Both the position numbers and the translations under genes were made by a program. From Dactylosporangium vinaceum (GTDB lineage: Bacteria > Actinomycetota > Actinomycetes > Mycobacteriales > Micromonosporaceae): 64,000 nt of DNA. This document shows positions 52,070 to 61,441 of this stretch, piece by piece. Numbering within the stretch: the stretch's first letter is position 1; the number at the start of each line of letters is the position of its first letter. The stretch is from contig NZ_CP061913.1 of NCBI RefSeq assembly GCF_019904175.1, forward strand, positions 3,658,001 through 3,722,000, written 5' to 3'. The notes below the pieces were generated by a model. That model saw only the letters and a list, made by a program, of their open reading frames with translations, searched no databases and was not told the origin of the DNA.

Positions 52070-54169
52070 GTGGACACCGTGAGGACCGTGCTCGACCGGC
52101 TGCGTGCCGCGCCGTCCATCGTCGACGTGCTGAACCTGGCCGGTGAGCTGGCCGACGTCGTTGCCGATGGTGCCGGCCGCGAGGACGTGCGGCTGCTTGT
52201 CGAGGCCATCGAGGACGCCCGCGACCAGCCGACCGGCATCGCGGCCGTACACGCGCTGGCCCGTGGGTTCGACGACGAGGCCGACGCCGTGCTGTCCGAG
52301 TTGCTGTCGCATCCGCGCGGGTACGTGCGCGAGCACGCCGCCTGGGTGCTGGGCTCGCGGCTGCCGCGGCTGGACGCGATCGGCCGGCTGGTCGCGGTCG
52401 TCAGCGCCGGGGGGTTCTCCGCGGTCCTCGCCCAGCGCACGCTGGAGGCGTGGGCCGGCGCGGCGCCGGAACACGTGGCGCTGGCCGTCGAGGGTGCCCT
52501 CGCCGCCGCGACGGACACCGGCGTGCGGGCGCGGCTGGTCGAGACCCTCGGCCTGGTGCCCGGACCCCTCGCCGGCCGGGCGCTGCGGCACATCGCCGTC
52601 GCCGACGACGAGGCCCCCGGCGTGCGGCTGGCGGCTGTCGGCGCTCTCGGTGACCGCACCGGTGACCTGGCGGCGGCGGACGTCGTCGACCGGCTGTCGG
52701 CGGGCCATGGACCGATCGCCGACGCCGCGCGGCTGGCGGCGACCGATCTCGCGCCGTCGGCGCCGGCACCGGGCGACGGGCTCACCGTCGCGCAGCTGTT
52801 CCTGCACGCCGACCTCGACCGCGACCTGACCTGGACCGGGAAGGGCGACAACGGCGGCATCGCCACGCTCCTGGTCCGCCTCGGTGACGCTCTGCAACGA
52901 CTGCCGGAGGTCGGGCGGGTGCTCACCATGTCCCGCGGCAGTCTGCGTGACGCGGTCGCCGCGGCCGGCTCGCCGTCCGAGGGCCACCACCTGCTGCCGG
53001 TACCGATGCCACCCGAGCTGCGCGACGCCGGCGCGGCCTGGGCGGCGCGGGTGTCGGTGCGCCGGGGCATCCGGCGGCTGCTGCGCACCGCCGCGCCGGT
53101 GGACGTCCTGCACCTGCGGATGGCCGACGTCGGCTCGCTCGTGGCCGGCGAGGTAGCGCACGACCTGGGCATTCCCGTCGTGTTCACCCTGGCGCCGGAC
53201 CCGCACGTGCTGATCAGCGCGCTGGAGCGCGACGGCACGCTGTCGCGGGCCACCTTCGGCGACGTCGACGAGCGCGAGCACTACTGGTTCCGGGCGCGCC
53301 TGGTGCGGCGTCTCGCCCAGGCCGCCGATCGGGTCGTCCTGCTGCCCCGCCCGGCGCTGCCCGCCACCCTGTGGCGGCTGCTGGCGCTGGACGTCGAGGA
53401 CTCCGCGCGGTACACCGTCGTGCCGGAGGGCATCGACCTGTCCGTGACGGACGCCGCCCGTACCGGTGACGGCGCCTCGGCCACGGCGGCGCTGGGGGAG
53501 TTGGACGAGCTGATCGCCGCGCTGCCCGCCGGGCGCAGAGGGCTGCCGCTGGCCGTCAGCGTCGGGCGGCTGCACCGCGTCAAGGGCATGCCCGACATCG
53601 TGGCCGCCTGGGCCGGCGACGCCGACCTGCAGGCCCGCTGCAACCTGCTCATCGTCGGCGGTGATCTCACCGAACCGTCCGCGGAAGAGCGGCGCGAGCT
53701 GGACCGGATCAGTGCCGTGCTGGGCGACGGCGGCGCAGCCGACGGGCTCGTCCTGGCCGGACACCGCCCCAACGCCGTCGTCGCCTCCTGGCTCGCCGCC
53801 GCCCGCACCGGCCGGCCCGGGCTGGTGGCCGCCGGTGGCATCTCGGTCAGCGGCAGCGTCAAGGAGGAGTTCGGCCTGGCCATCCTCGAGGCCCTCGCCG
53901 CCGGGTTGCCGGTCGTGGCGCAGGGCTCAGGCGGCCCCGCCACCTACATCGAGGACGGCGTCACCGGCGTCCTCGCCGACGGCACCGGCCCGGCGGAGCT
54001 CGGCCGGGCCATGCACCGGGCCCTCGACCTCGCCGGGGCCGCGGACGCCGACGCGCGCGCGGACCGGGCGTACCGGATGGTCCGGGACCGCTACGCCGTG
54101 CGGTCCATGGCCGAGTCGCTCGTCGAGGTGTACCGCAGCGTCGCCAACCGCGGCCGGGTCGCCGCATGA
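52070..54169 (+). CDS. HEAT-repeat / GT4 glycosyltransferase fusion protein
   Basis: 699 residues from GTG, with GAGGGAGAGG upstream. The N-terminal about 230 residues are helical repeats (HEAT-like: LSELLSHPRGYVREHAAWVLGSRLP, APGVRLAAVGALGDRTGDLAA). Residues about 235-690 are a GT-B glycosyltransferase: donor-side start with DRDLTWTGKGDNGGIATLL, acceptor helices, then GIDLSV, SVGRLHRVKGMPDIVAAWA (GT4 R-x-x-x-K-G), and the EX7E element in KEEFGLAILEALAAG. The opening resembles sucrose-phosphate-synthase-like GT4 enzymes. Coupled to a GT1 enzyme (ATGA), so the pair probably adds two sugars to one acceptor. Confidence 0.82.
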   Translation: MDTVRTVLDRLRAAPSIVDVLNLAGELADVVADGAGREDVRLLVEAIEDARDQPTGIAAVHALARGFDDEADAVLSELLSHPRGYVREHAAWVLGSRLPRLDAIGRLVAVVSAGGFSAVLAQRTLEAWAGAAPEHVALAVEGALAAATDTGVRARLVETLGLVPGPLAGRALRHIAVADDEAPGVRLAAVGALGDRTGDLAAADVVDRLSAGHGPIADAARLAATDLAPSAPAPGDGLTVAQLFLHADLDRDLTWTGKGDNGGIATLLVRLGDALQRLPEVGRVLTMSRGSLRDAVAAAGSPSEGHHLLPVPMPPELRDAGAAWAARVSVRRGIRRLLRTAAPVDVLHLRMADVGSLVAGEVAHDLGIPVVFTLAPDPHVLISALERDGTLSRATFGDVDEREHYWFRARLVRRLAQAADRVVLLPRPALPATLWRLLALDVEDSARYTVVPEGIDLSVTDAARTGDGASATAALGELDELIAALPAGRRGLPLAVSVGRLHRVKGMPDIVAAWAGDADLQARCNLLIVGGDLTEPSAEERRELDRISAVLGDGGAADGLVLAGHRPNAVVASWLAAARTGRPGLVAAGGISVSGSVKEEFGLAILEALAAGLPVVAQGSGGPATYIEDGVTGVLADGTGPAELGRAMHRALDLAGAADADARADRAYRMVRDRYAVRSMAESLVEVYRSVANRGRVAA

Positions 54170-55464
54170 GGCTGCTGGTCATCAGCCCCGACTACGCCTC
54201 GCACCTGCTGCCGCTGGCGACCCTGGCGACGGCCTGGCGCGACGCCGGCGACGACGTGGTGGTCGCGACCGGCCCGGCCACCGAGCACATCGTGGCGTCG
54301 TTCGGCTACTCCCGCACCGACCTGCGGCTCGGCCGGGGCTCGAACCCGGGCGTCATACGCGCCGAGCAGCAACCGGTGGGCGAGGACGACGCGCTGCGCG
54401 GCTTCTTCGCCGCCACCACCGCGGGCATGACCGCGACGCTGCAGTTCCAGGCCGACGCCCGCCGCAACGACCTGCTCTGGGAGCCGGTGGACACCGCTCG
54501 CGCCGTCCTGCGCATCCTGGACACGCTGCGGCCCGACCACATCCTCGTCGACCATCTCGCGTTCGGCGCCAGGCTCGCCCTCGCCGCGAGCGGCGCCGAC
54601 CACGCCGACGTCGTACTCGGGCACCCCACCGCCCTCGTCGTCGGCGGCGAACTCTACGGCTACCCGACGGCGTGGCCGGCCGCCTTCGCCCCCGACGCCG
54701 CCGCGCTCGACCAGCTGCGCCGCCGCTGCCTGCAGGTGCGTGAACAGTTCACCGACGACTGGAACCGGGCCCTGCGGGTCCTCGACCCGGGCGCGGCGAC
54801 GGTCGACGACGCGTTCGCCGCAGCCGGCCCCCGGCTCCTGCTCAACTACCCCGAGCCCCTGCACGACCCGGCCCGCACCCGGCTCCTGCCGCCGCACACG
54901 TTCCTCGGCTCGGCCGTGCGCACCGAGACCCCGGACGCCGACGTGGCCGCCTGGCTGCACGATCCCGACCCGCGCCCGATCGTGTACGTCAGCTTCGGCA
55001 GCTTCCTGTCGGCCCGCGCCGACGTGCTCGGCCGCGTCGTCGAGGCGCTGCGCCCGCTGCGCGTGCGGGTCGCGGTGACCACGGGCTCCGCCGACACCCG
55101 CGACTGGCCGGCCCTGCCCGGGCATTGGCTGGTCCGCGAGCACCTGCCGCAGGTCGCCGTCCTGGACCGGGCCGCGCTCGCCGTCACCCACGGCGGCAAC
55201 AACAGCGTCACCGAGGCGCTCAACCGCGGGGTACCACTGCTCGTCCTGCCGTTCTCCACCGATCAGTTCGCCGGCGCGGCGGCGGTCGAGGACGCCGGGC
55301 TGGGCACCGCCCTGGCGCCCAACACGGCGACAGTTGCCGAGCTGCGGTCCGCGGTCACCACGGTCCTGGAAGGCCCGGCGGTCGCCGCGGCCCGGAAGGT
55401 CGGCATCGACCTGCGCGCGCATCCCGGCGCCGAACTGGCCCGCCGCGCCCTCGCCGGCCGGTGA
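54166..55464 (+). CDS. GT1-family glycosyltransferase (UDP-sugar, macrolide/MGT type)
   Basis: 432 residues. Start overlaps the GT4 stop. GT-B fold: N-terminal LLVISPDYASHLLPLATLATAWRDAGDDVVVATGP (acceptor domain). C-terminal nucleotide-sugar domain with IVYVSFGSFLSARAD, WLVREHLPQVAVLDRAALAVTHGGNNSVTEALNRGVPLLVLPFSTDQFAGA; HGGxNSxxEAL is the GT1 signature. Acceptor unknown; no polyketide or peptide synthase lies in the window. Confidence 0.87.
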   Translation: MRLLVISPDYASHLLPLATLATAWRDAGDDVVVATGPATEHIVASFGYSRTDLRLGRGSNPGVIRAEQQPVGEDDALRGFFAATTAGMTATLQFQADARRNDLLWEPVDTARAVLRILDTLRPDHILVDHLAFGARLALAASGADHADVVLGHPTALVVGGELYGYPTAWPAAFAPDAAALDQLRRRCLQVREQFTDDWNRALRVLDPGAATVDDAFAAAGPRLLLNYPEPLHDPARTRLLPPHTFLGSAVRTETPDADVAAWLHDPDPRPIVYVSFGSFLSARADVLGRVVEALRPLRVRVAVTTGSADTRDWPALPGHWLVREHLPQVAVLDRAALAVTHGGNNSVTEALNRGVPLLVLPFSTDQFAGAAAVEDAGLGTALAPNTATVAELRSAVTTVLEGPAVAAARKVGIDLRAHPGAELARRALAGR

Positions 55465-55613
55465 GCCCGGTGGCGGCAACGCCGTCCGCCGAAGCTCGCC
55501 ACGTCGGTTACCCAGGAGCTCCAGCGTGCTCGGTACCGGCATGCTGGGCGCCCGCGCGGACCGGCCGGCTGATCACGGCCCGCCGAGGCCGGCGACCGCG
55601 CTAGCGTTGGACC

Positions 55614-55898
55614 ATGCCGAAAGCAATCTGGAACGGGACGGTCATCGCCGAGAGCGACGACACGGTCGTCGTGGAGGGCAATCACTACTTCCCGCGGGCC
55701 GCCCTGCGTGACGACGTGGTGCGGGAGTCCGGTACCCACACCGTCTGCCCGTGGAAGGGCGAGGCGTCCTACTACACGCTCGAGCACGACGGCACCCGCA
55801 GTGCGGACGCCGTGTGGTACTACCCCGACCCGAAGCCGGAGGCGTCGATGGTCCGCGACCGCGTCGCCTTCTGGAAGGACGTCCAAGTCGTCGGGTAA
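55614..55898 (+). CDS. DUF427 domain protein
   Basis: 94 residues. Complete DUF427 unit: AIWNGTVIAESDDTVVVEGNHYFPRAAL, THTVCPWKGEASYYTL, AVWYYPDPKPEASMVRDRVAFW. The fold is a small beta-barrel with a conserved CPWKG motif. Function unknown; often monocistronic as here. Confidence 0.9.
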   Translation: MPKAIWNGTVIAESDDTVVVEGNHYFPRAALRDDVVRESGTHTVCPWKGEASYYTLEHDGTRSADAVWYYPDPKPEASMVRDRVAFWKDVQVVG

Positions 55899-55985
55899 GG
55901 GTCGATGCGGGCGGCTACCAGTGGATTGACGTCCACCGGTGCCGCCCGTTCCCGTGACCGGGCCGGCGACCCGCCCGGCCGGGCG

Positions 55986-58220
55986 TCAGGTGATCTGGAC
56001 CGCGAGGATGGCGAGGTCGTCCGCCAGCGGCTGGTCGCTGTACTCGGTGATCTTGGTCTCGAGGAAGTGGACGAGCCCGGGGACGTCGCCGACCGGCGCC
56101 TCCGCGATGAGCTCACGCAGCCGGGCTTCACCGAGCAGCGTCTGGCCGTTGCGGCGTTCCGTGGCCCCGTCGGTGTACAGGACGATCGTGTCACCGGGGT
56201 GGAGCTCATGACGGGTGACGGTATGGGTCGGCCGGGCGACGATGCCGAGGACGAGCCCGGGGGTGCCCAGGGCCTCGACCCGGCCGTCGGCGCGGCGCAC
56301 GAAGGGCAGCGGATGCCCGGCAAGGACGAGGGACATGACGACGGGCCGGGCGTCGACGTCGAGGACGGCGTACGCCTGCGTGCAGAACTTGCCGTACGGG
56401 GCGTCCTCCAGCAGCGCGGTGTTCACGGCGGCCATCACCTGGCCGATGTCCGGCAGCAGTTTGCCGAACGCGCGGGTGCTGTGCCGGACCAGTGCGGTCC
56501 GGGACGCGGCGACCGGTCCGGTACCGCAGATGTCGCCGATCGTGACGGCCACCCGCCCGTCGGCCGCGGCGAACACGTCGTAGAAGTCGCCACCGGCCTC
56601 CGCGCCGTGCTCGCCGGAGTGGTAGCAGCTGCCGAACCGCAGCCCGGCGACCGCGGGCAGCTCACGCGGGAGCAGTCCCTGCTGCAGGAGGTGGGCGACG
56701 TTGCGCTGCCGGTTGAAGGTCTGGACGTGCTGCACCGCGGCGGCGACCCGGCGGCCGAGCTCGGCGGCGAACGGGACGTCGCGGTCGGTGAACGGCTCAT
56801 CTCCCTCGCGGATGAGCGTGAGCGCGCCGATGCGCTCGCCCGCCTGTTCCATGGCGACGACGAGCCACGAGGTGGTTGCCAGACCACTGAGCACGGCGCG
56901 GTGGTGCGCACTGCGCGCCAGCCCGTCGAACGCGGCCCCCGGGTCGGTGACGAGCTCCGGCTCGCCGGTGCGCAGCACCCGCCCGATGCCGGTGGGCGAG
57001 TCCGCGAGCGGGGGATAGCGGTCCAGCAGCGCGTGCAGCGCGGCGAGGCGGCCGTCGTCGACGTGAGCGCTGGCGGTCAGGTGCGGAGGCATGCCGGGTT
57101 CGCCCGCGAGATGGATCATCGCACCGTTGGCTAACCGGGGCACGACCTCGGCGAGGAGTGCGCTGAAGACCGCCGGGGTATCGGCCGCCTCGGCCAGCCG
57201 ATCGCTGAGGCCGGCGAGCATCTCGAGCTGCGCATAGGCGCGGGCCGACGCGTCGCGGTGCCGGGTGCGTTCGAGGGCCTGCGCGAACTGGCCGGTCAAC
57301 GTGGACAGGAAAGCCCGCTCGGCCGCGTCGAATGCGTGGACGGTGGGGAAGTGGAAGCTGACCGCGCCCAGGAGCCGGTCCTGCACCGTGAGCGGCAGTA
57401 TCGCCGTGGCCGTGGCGCTGCCGGCGAGGTACTGCTCGGCCTCGGGAAATGCGGCCGCGCGGGCCGTGGCGTCACCGAAGAACAGGGGCCGGCCGGTCCT
57501 GGCCGTGTAGGCCATGGGCAGCGGCGCGCCGACGTCGAAGGCGAACCGGTCCGGTGTACCACTGGGGCGGTTGAGGCTCGAGAGCACCACGAAATGGTTG
57601 CCGCTGGCATCCGGCACGACGGCGCCACCGCTGCTCGCGCCGACCCCGGCCACGCCGTGGAGCATCAGCGCATCGATGACCCCCGCTGTGGTGTCCACCG
57701 ACGAGAGCGCCGCGGTGACTGCGGTCAGCACCTCGGCCCGGGCCAGGTCGACGCTGCCCTCGCGCAGCTCCCACAGCAGCGTATCCGGGCCGATCCGGCT
57801 GGCGTGGTACGTGTACACGCCGGGCTGGTAGGTCTCCGGTTCGGTCCAGCGCAACCGGCCCGACTCCGCCACACCGCTGTCCAGGACCCGAAGGCATGCC
57901 GCGAAGGAGCCGTTGGCCAGCATGTGCGGCCACAGCTCGCTGCACAGCCGGCCGATCGCCCCGGCCCGGTCGGGCTGGCCGGCGCGGGCGGCGGCGTTCA
58001 TGTACGCCAAGCGCATGTCCACCGCCTGCCCGGCCGCGTCGCGTACTGCGGTCGCCAGCGTCACGGCCTGTGACAGCAGCTCCAGCGCGGCGGCCGACGC
58101 GGTGTCGCCGAGGACGTTCGCTGCGCCTGCCTCGCCGGCCTGCGTCACGTCGCTGCCGTCATCACGCATAGGACCAGGCGGCGCCTTGCCGAGTGGCGGA
58201 TGTACCCGATCACGGTTCAT
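55986..58220 (-). CDS. PP2C (SpoIIE-type) serine phosphatase with GAF/PAS sensory domains
   Basis: 744 residues. Order: an N-terminal PAS-like region (about 30-160: LLSQAVTLATAVRDAAGQAVDMRLAYMNAAARA), GAF 1 (about 165-325, with GHVxF-type SSGGAVVPDASGNHF), GAF 2 (about 345-500), and PP2C catalytic domain from about 505 (QQGLLPRELPAVAGLRFGSCY, EAGGDFYDVF, VTIGDICGTGPVAA, LVLYTDGATERR-type metal ligands, LADDLAILAV). Such enzymes dephosphorylate anti-anti-sigma factors in response to signals bound by the GAF/PAS part. The kinase partner gene is 164 bp upstream on the same strand. Confidence 0.9.
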   Translation of the reverse strand: MNRDRVHPPLGKAPPGPMRDDGSDVTQAGEAGAANVLGDTASAAALELLSQAVTLATAVRDAAGQAVDMRLAYMNAAARAGQPDRAGAIGRLCSELWPHMLANGSFAACLRVLDSGVAESGRLRWTEPETYQPGVYTYHASRIGPDTLLWELREGSVDLARAEVLTAVTAALSSVDTTAGVIDALMLHGVAGVGASSGGAVVPDASGNHFVVLSSLNRPSGTPDRFAFDVGAPLPMAYTARTGRPLFFGDATARAAAFPEAEQYLAGSATATAILPLTVQDRLLGAVSFHFPTVHAFDAAERAFLSTLTGQFAQALERTRHRDASARAYAQLEMLAGLSDRLAEAADTPAVFSALLAEVVPRLANGAMIHLAGEPGMPPHLTASAHVDDGRLAALHALLDRYPPLADSPTGIGRVLRTGEPELVTDPGAAFDGLARSAHHRAVLSGLATTSWLVVAMEQAGERIGALTLIREGDEPFTDRDVPFAAELGRRVAAAVQHVQTFNRQRNVAHLLQQGLLPRELPAVAGLRFGSCYHSGEHGAEAGGDFYDVFAAADGRVAVTIGDICGTGPVAASRTALVRHSTRAFGKLLPDIGQVMAAVNTALLEDAPYGKFCTQAYAVLDVDARPVVMSLVLAGHPLPFVRRADGRVEALGTPGLVLGIVARPTHTVTRHELHPGDTIVLYTDGATERRNGQTLLGEARLRELIAEAPVGDVPGLVHFLETKITEYSDQPLADDLAILAVQIT

Positions 58221-58384
58221 AGCCTAACGACGACCCGGCAACGGCGGGAACAGCACAAACGGCCATGACGCCGGCCCGGAATCGTCCGGCTGAGGACGGC
58301 TTCACCGCGGCGACCGGCACGGCTCACCATGTTTGCCTGGGCGACGGTGCGGGCGTGGCGACGAGCGCGGAATGTCGGCGGCAC

Positions 58385-58834
58385 TCAGGTGAGCGACCGG
58401 TCCGGGCAGCGTCGCATCTGCGCCCAGACGCGCTTGCCGTCGCCGTGTGTGTCGACGCCCCAGGCCAGGGCCAGGCTCTCCACGATGGCGAGCCCCCACC
58501 CTCCGGTGTCATCCGGCGTGCGTGGACGCGGCACCTCCGGGCTGCCGTCGTATGCGCCGATCGTCAGCACATCGTCGCGGAGGTGCAGTTCGACCGCTAT
58601 GTCCCCGCTGCCGTGCCGGAGGGCGTTCGTGGCCAGTTCGCTGACGATGAGCAGTACCTCTCTGAGCCAGTTCTGGTCGTTGAGACTCCAGCCGTCGAGC
58701 ACGGCCCTGACCGCCCGCCTGGCGTGCGCCGGTGCGTGCAGCGTGACCGGCAGATCCAGGTATGCCGTCAGCCAGCCGCGAGAGGCTGCCGATGACCCGC
58801 TCGTTTCGGGAGCAGCAACCACGGGGGCGGCCAC
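58385..58834 (-). CDS. Anti-sigma-factor-type HATPase (RsbW-like) kinase
   Basis: 149 residues from GTG at 58834, which has GGAGG 7 bp upstream (GTG at 58840 is too close to it). GHKL fold: LTAYLDLPVTLHAPAHARRAVRAVLDGW, N-box VSELATNALRHG, G1 DDVLTIGAYDGSPEVP, G2 GGWGLAIVESLALAWGV. Serine kinases of this group bind a sigma factor or phosphorylate an STAS antagonist; no STAS gene is in the neighbourhood, so the third partner is elsewhere. Confidence 0.87.
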   Translation of the reverse strand: MAAPVVAAPETSGSSAASRGWLTAYLDLPVTLHAPAHARRAVRAVLDGWSLNDQNWLREVLLIVSELATNALRHGSGDIAVELHLRDDVLTIGAYDGSPEVPRPRTPDDTGGWGLAIVESLALAWGVDTHGDGKRVWAQMRRCPDRSLT

Positions 58835-58984
58835 AACCACACCTCCGGCAGCGACTCGAAAGCCATTTCGATGGTTCGACGATGCACTGTCCGGTCAATC
58901 AACGCAATTTTCGACGCAACATCTGTTAGGTCGATCATCGCTGAAGTCCGAGGCGGCATTTTTTTGCTACGGTCGCAGACAGCC

Positions 58985-59896
58985 ATGACCGACTTACAAC
59001 TCTGCCGCGACAGCCTGGACGGACTCAGCGTCGGCGACGCGCTCGGCGCCCAGTTCTTCGTCCCCGGCACCACATTCCAAGATCTTCTCGACGGTACCGC
59101 ACCCGCCGGCTCCTGGCCCTGGACCGACGACACCGAAATGGCCCTCTCGCTCGTCGCCGAACTCCACGCCGACGGCCACATCGACCAGGACCGGCTGGCC
59201 CGCCGCTTCGCCGAGCACTTCGAGCCGTACCGCGGCTACGGCGGCGGCGCCGTCGTCATCCTGCGCCGCATCCGCAACGGCGAACCATGGCGCGACGTGG
59301 CCCGCGACGCCTTCGGCGGCCAAGGCTCCATGGGCAACGGCGCGGCGATGCGCGTCGCACCGCTCGGAGCGTTCCACGCCGGCGACACGAAGACCGCCGC
59401 CCTCGAAGCCCTACGCTCGGCCGAGATCACCCACGCCCACGCCGAAGGCATCCTCGGCGCGGTCGCCGTCGCCGTCGCCGCCGCGGAGGCCGGCTGGGCC
59501 CGGCTCGTGCGCAACCGCCCCACCCCGGCCGAACTCCTCGACGCCGTCGCCGGGTTCCTCGTCGACAGCCAGGTCCTCACCGGCGTCCGGCGCGCGCAAC
59601 ACCTGCTCCGCGCGAGCGTCGGCGAGGCCGCATCCGAACTCGGCAACGGCACCCAGGTCCTCGCCCAGGACACCGTCCCCTTCGCACTCTGGGTCGCCGC
59701 CACCCACCTCGACGACTACCCGGCCGCGATCCGAGCCTGCGTCGAAGCCGGCGGCGACGTCGACACCACCGGCGCCATCGCCGGCGGGATCGTCGCCGCC
59801 TACACCGGCCGCGCCGGCATCCCCGAAGCGTGGCTCACCCAGCGCGAACCCCTCGCCGAATCCGGGATCGGCGCCGGCGGAGCGGAGAACCGCTGA
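58985..59896 (+). CDS. ADP-ribosylglycohydrolase family protein
   Basis: 303 residues from ATG at 58985. DraG-type dinuclear metal site: TDDT at 47-50 (WPWTDDTEMALSL) and the C-terminal GGDVDTTGAIAGGI with DxDTxGA. The first helix reads RDSLDGLSVGDALGAQFF. Removes ADP-ribose from proteins or nucleic acids, or hydrolyses related metabolites. Promoter candidate TACGGT about 15 bp upstream of the ATG suggests a short or no leader. One base separates it from the IclR gene. Confidence 0.9.
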   Translation: MTDLQLCRDSLDGLSVGDALGAQFFVPGTTFQDLLDGTAPAGSWPWTDDTEMALSLVAELHADGHIDQDRLARRFAEHFEPYRGYGGGAVVILRRIRNGEPWRDVARDAFGGQGSMGNGAAMRVAPLGAFHAGDTKTAALEALRSAEITHAHAEGILGAVAVAVAAAEAGWARLVRNRPTPAELLDAVAGFLVDSQVLTGVRRAQHLLRASVGEAASELGNGTQVLAQDTVPFALWVAATHLDDYPAAIRACVEAGGDVDTTGAIAGGIVAAYTGRAGIPEAWLTQREPLAESGIGAGGAENR

Positions 59897-59897
59897 C

Positions 59898-60665
59898 ATG
59901 CCCCGCGTCGTCCCGGCGGTCATCCGCGCGCTCGACATCCTCGAGCTGTTCCTCGACCGCCCCAAACTCTCCGCCGGCGAAATCGCCGAACGACTCGGCC
60001 TGCCCCGCACCACCGTCCACGAACTGCTCGTAACGCTCGTGGCCCGCTCGTACCTGATCTCACTGCCGGGCAAACCGGTCCAGTTCCGCCTCGGGATGCC
60101 GGTGTTCCAGCTCGGCGCCGCGTTCGCCGGGCAGCTCGACCTCGTCCGCGAAGCGCAGGAGGTAGCCCAGGACCTGGCCGCCGCCTGCGACGAGGCCGTG
60201 CACGCCGCGGTGCTCGACGGCACCGACGTCATCTACCTGGTGAAGGTCGACAGCACCCACCCGGTCCGGATGGTGTCCGCAGTCGGCCGGCGCCTCCCCG
60301 CGCACTGCACCGCCGTCGGCAAGGTCCTCCTCGCCTGCCTCGACCCGGCCGAACTCGACGCGCGCCTGCCCGACGGTGAACTGTTCGGGATGACACCGGA
60401 CAGCATCACCACCCTGGACCAGCTACGGACCGAACTCAACAGGGTCCGCGCCGCGGGCGTCGCCGTCGACGACGGCGAGTCGGACAGCTCGGTGCGCTGC
60501 GTCGGCGCGCCCGTCCGCGACCACACGGGGGCGGCGGTGGCCGGGATGAGCATCTCCGCACCGATCATCCGGTGGACACCAACCGCCCAAGCCGAGTGGA
60601 CCCGCCTGGTCCGCGAGGGCGCGGCAGCACTGTCGGAACGGCTCGGATACCGGCCGCGGAACTGA
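59898..60665 (+). CDS. IclR-family transcriptional regulator
   Basis: 255 residues. HTH: VIRALDILELFLDRPKLSAGEIAERLGLPRTTVHELLVTLVARSYLI. Effector domain from about 85 with MVSAVGRRLPAHCTAVGKVLLACL and VDDGESDSSVRCVGAPVRDHTGAAVAGMSISAP. Co-transcribed with the ADP-ribosylglycohydrolase, an unusual pairing since IclR proteins commonly sense carbon metabolites such as nucleoside- or sugar-derived acids. Confidence 0.92.
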   Translation: MPRVVPAVIRALDILELFLDRPKLSAGEIAERLGLPRTTVHELLVTLVARSYLISLPGKPVQFRLGMPVFQLGAAFAGQLDLVREAQEVAQDLAAACDEAVHAAVLDGTDVIYLVKVDSTHPVRMVSAVGRRLPAHCTAVGKVLLACLDPAELDARLPDGELFGMTPDSITTLDQLRTELNRVRAAGVAVDDGESDSSVRCVGAPVRDHTGAAVAGMSISAPIIRWTPTAQAEWTRLVREGAAALSERLGYRPRN

Positions 60666-60729
60666 ACGCGCCCAAGCGGCAAACAACACCACGCAGCCTG
60701 CGGTTCCTGGCCCGTCCACCGAGATCTCG

Positions 60730-61059
60730 GTGACCGATCGCAGTGCCGGCTTCGGTGACCCGCTGCCGAACTTGGCGGTCGAGGACGCCGCAATGGACGC
60801 CGCCGTCCACGCGTACAAAGACGAGGGTTGGCGTGTCGAGGCCGTCAGCCGGGAGAAGCTCGCCTGGAATCTGTCCTGTCCCCACCCTGGCGGCAGGACG
60901 GCCCAGGCGAAGTCAAGGGCGTCAGCGGGAGCCGGGCCTACGGTACTGCTCACGGCCAACGAGGTACGCGCCGCGACCAGCGAGCGCGACTGGGTGCTGC
61001 TGGTCGTGCCGTGCGCACCTACACAACGTGCCGGCATCTTCAGGTCGACCGGGTGGTAG
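60730..61059 (+). pseudogene. DUF3883-type remnant with two compensating frameshifts
   Basis: The text AVEDAAMDAAVHAYKDEGWRVEAVSREKLAWNLSC, then PTVLLTANEVRAATSERDWVLLVV is recognisable as DUF3883 (the nuclease-like module of restriction or helicase proteins). Its central EVKGVSGSR motif is found only in another frame, at about 60905-60940. One base lost before it and one gained after it put the flanks back in register. The beginning and end of the large parent protein are missing. This is a decayed fragment, perhaps of a defence gene. Confidence 0.6.
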
Positions 61060-61441
61060 GCGTGCGGCGGCGACCAGAGCGTTCGCCGAACGTGCCCCGC
61101 CATCTGAAGAGCAGGTCGGCAGCCGCTTCAACCTGGCCTCCGGCCGGCAGATACACCAGCGCCCATCCGATCGCCGGGGACCGGTGGTCGGTGACCGTAC
61201 CGAATACCCGTTGTCGCCCCCGGCGGGCCGTCGGGCTGGCCAGATCTCCCATCGGCCGCCGCGCCCGCGCTCGAGCCGGGCCCCGGCTGCGCCGCCGCAG
61301 TCCGGCGAGCTCGCCGGCCACCTGGACCAGAGGCCGGCCCGCGACAACGACGGCGACCGGCTGGGCTGGCGGGGCGGCGGCCGCTCGCGAGTCGATCTCC
61401 GCTGTGTCGCTGTCCTGGCGGAGGGCGGCGAACCAGCGCGG
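61040..61441 (-). pseudogene. Open but degenerate minus-strand frame, unknown
   Basis: A frame open for 134 codons without a convincing start. It contains WFAALRQDSDTAEIDSR near its beginning and VTDHRSPAIGWALVYLPAGG and VEAAADLLFRWRGTF near its end, ending in TGA. A possible upstream continuation (VPGLTALV) is in a different frame. I take it as the 3' part of a decayed gene; family unknown. Confidence 0.35.
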
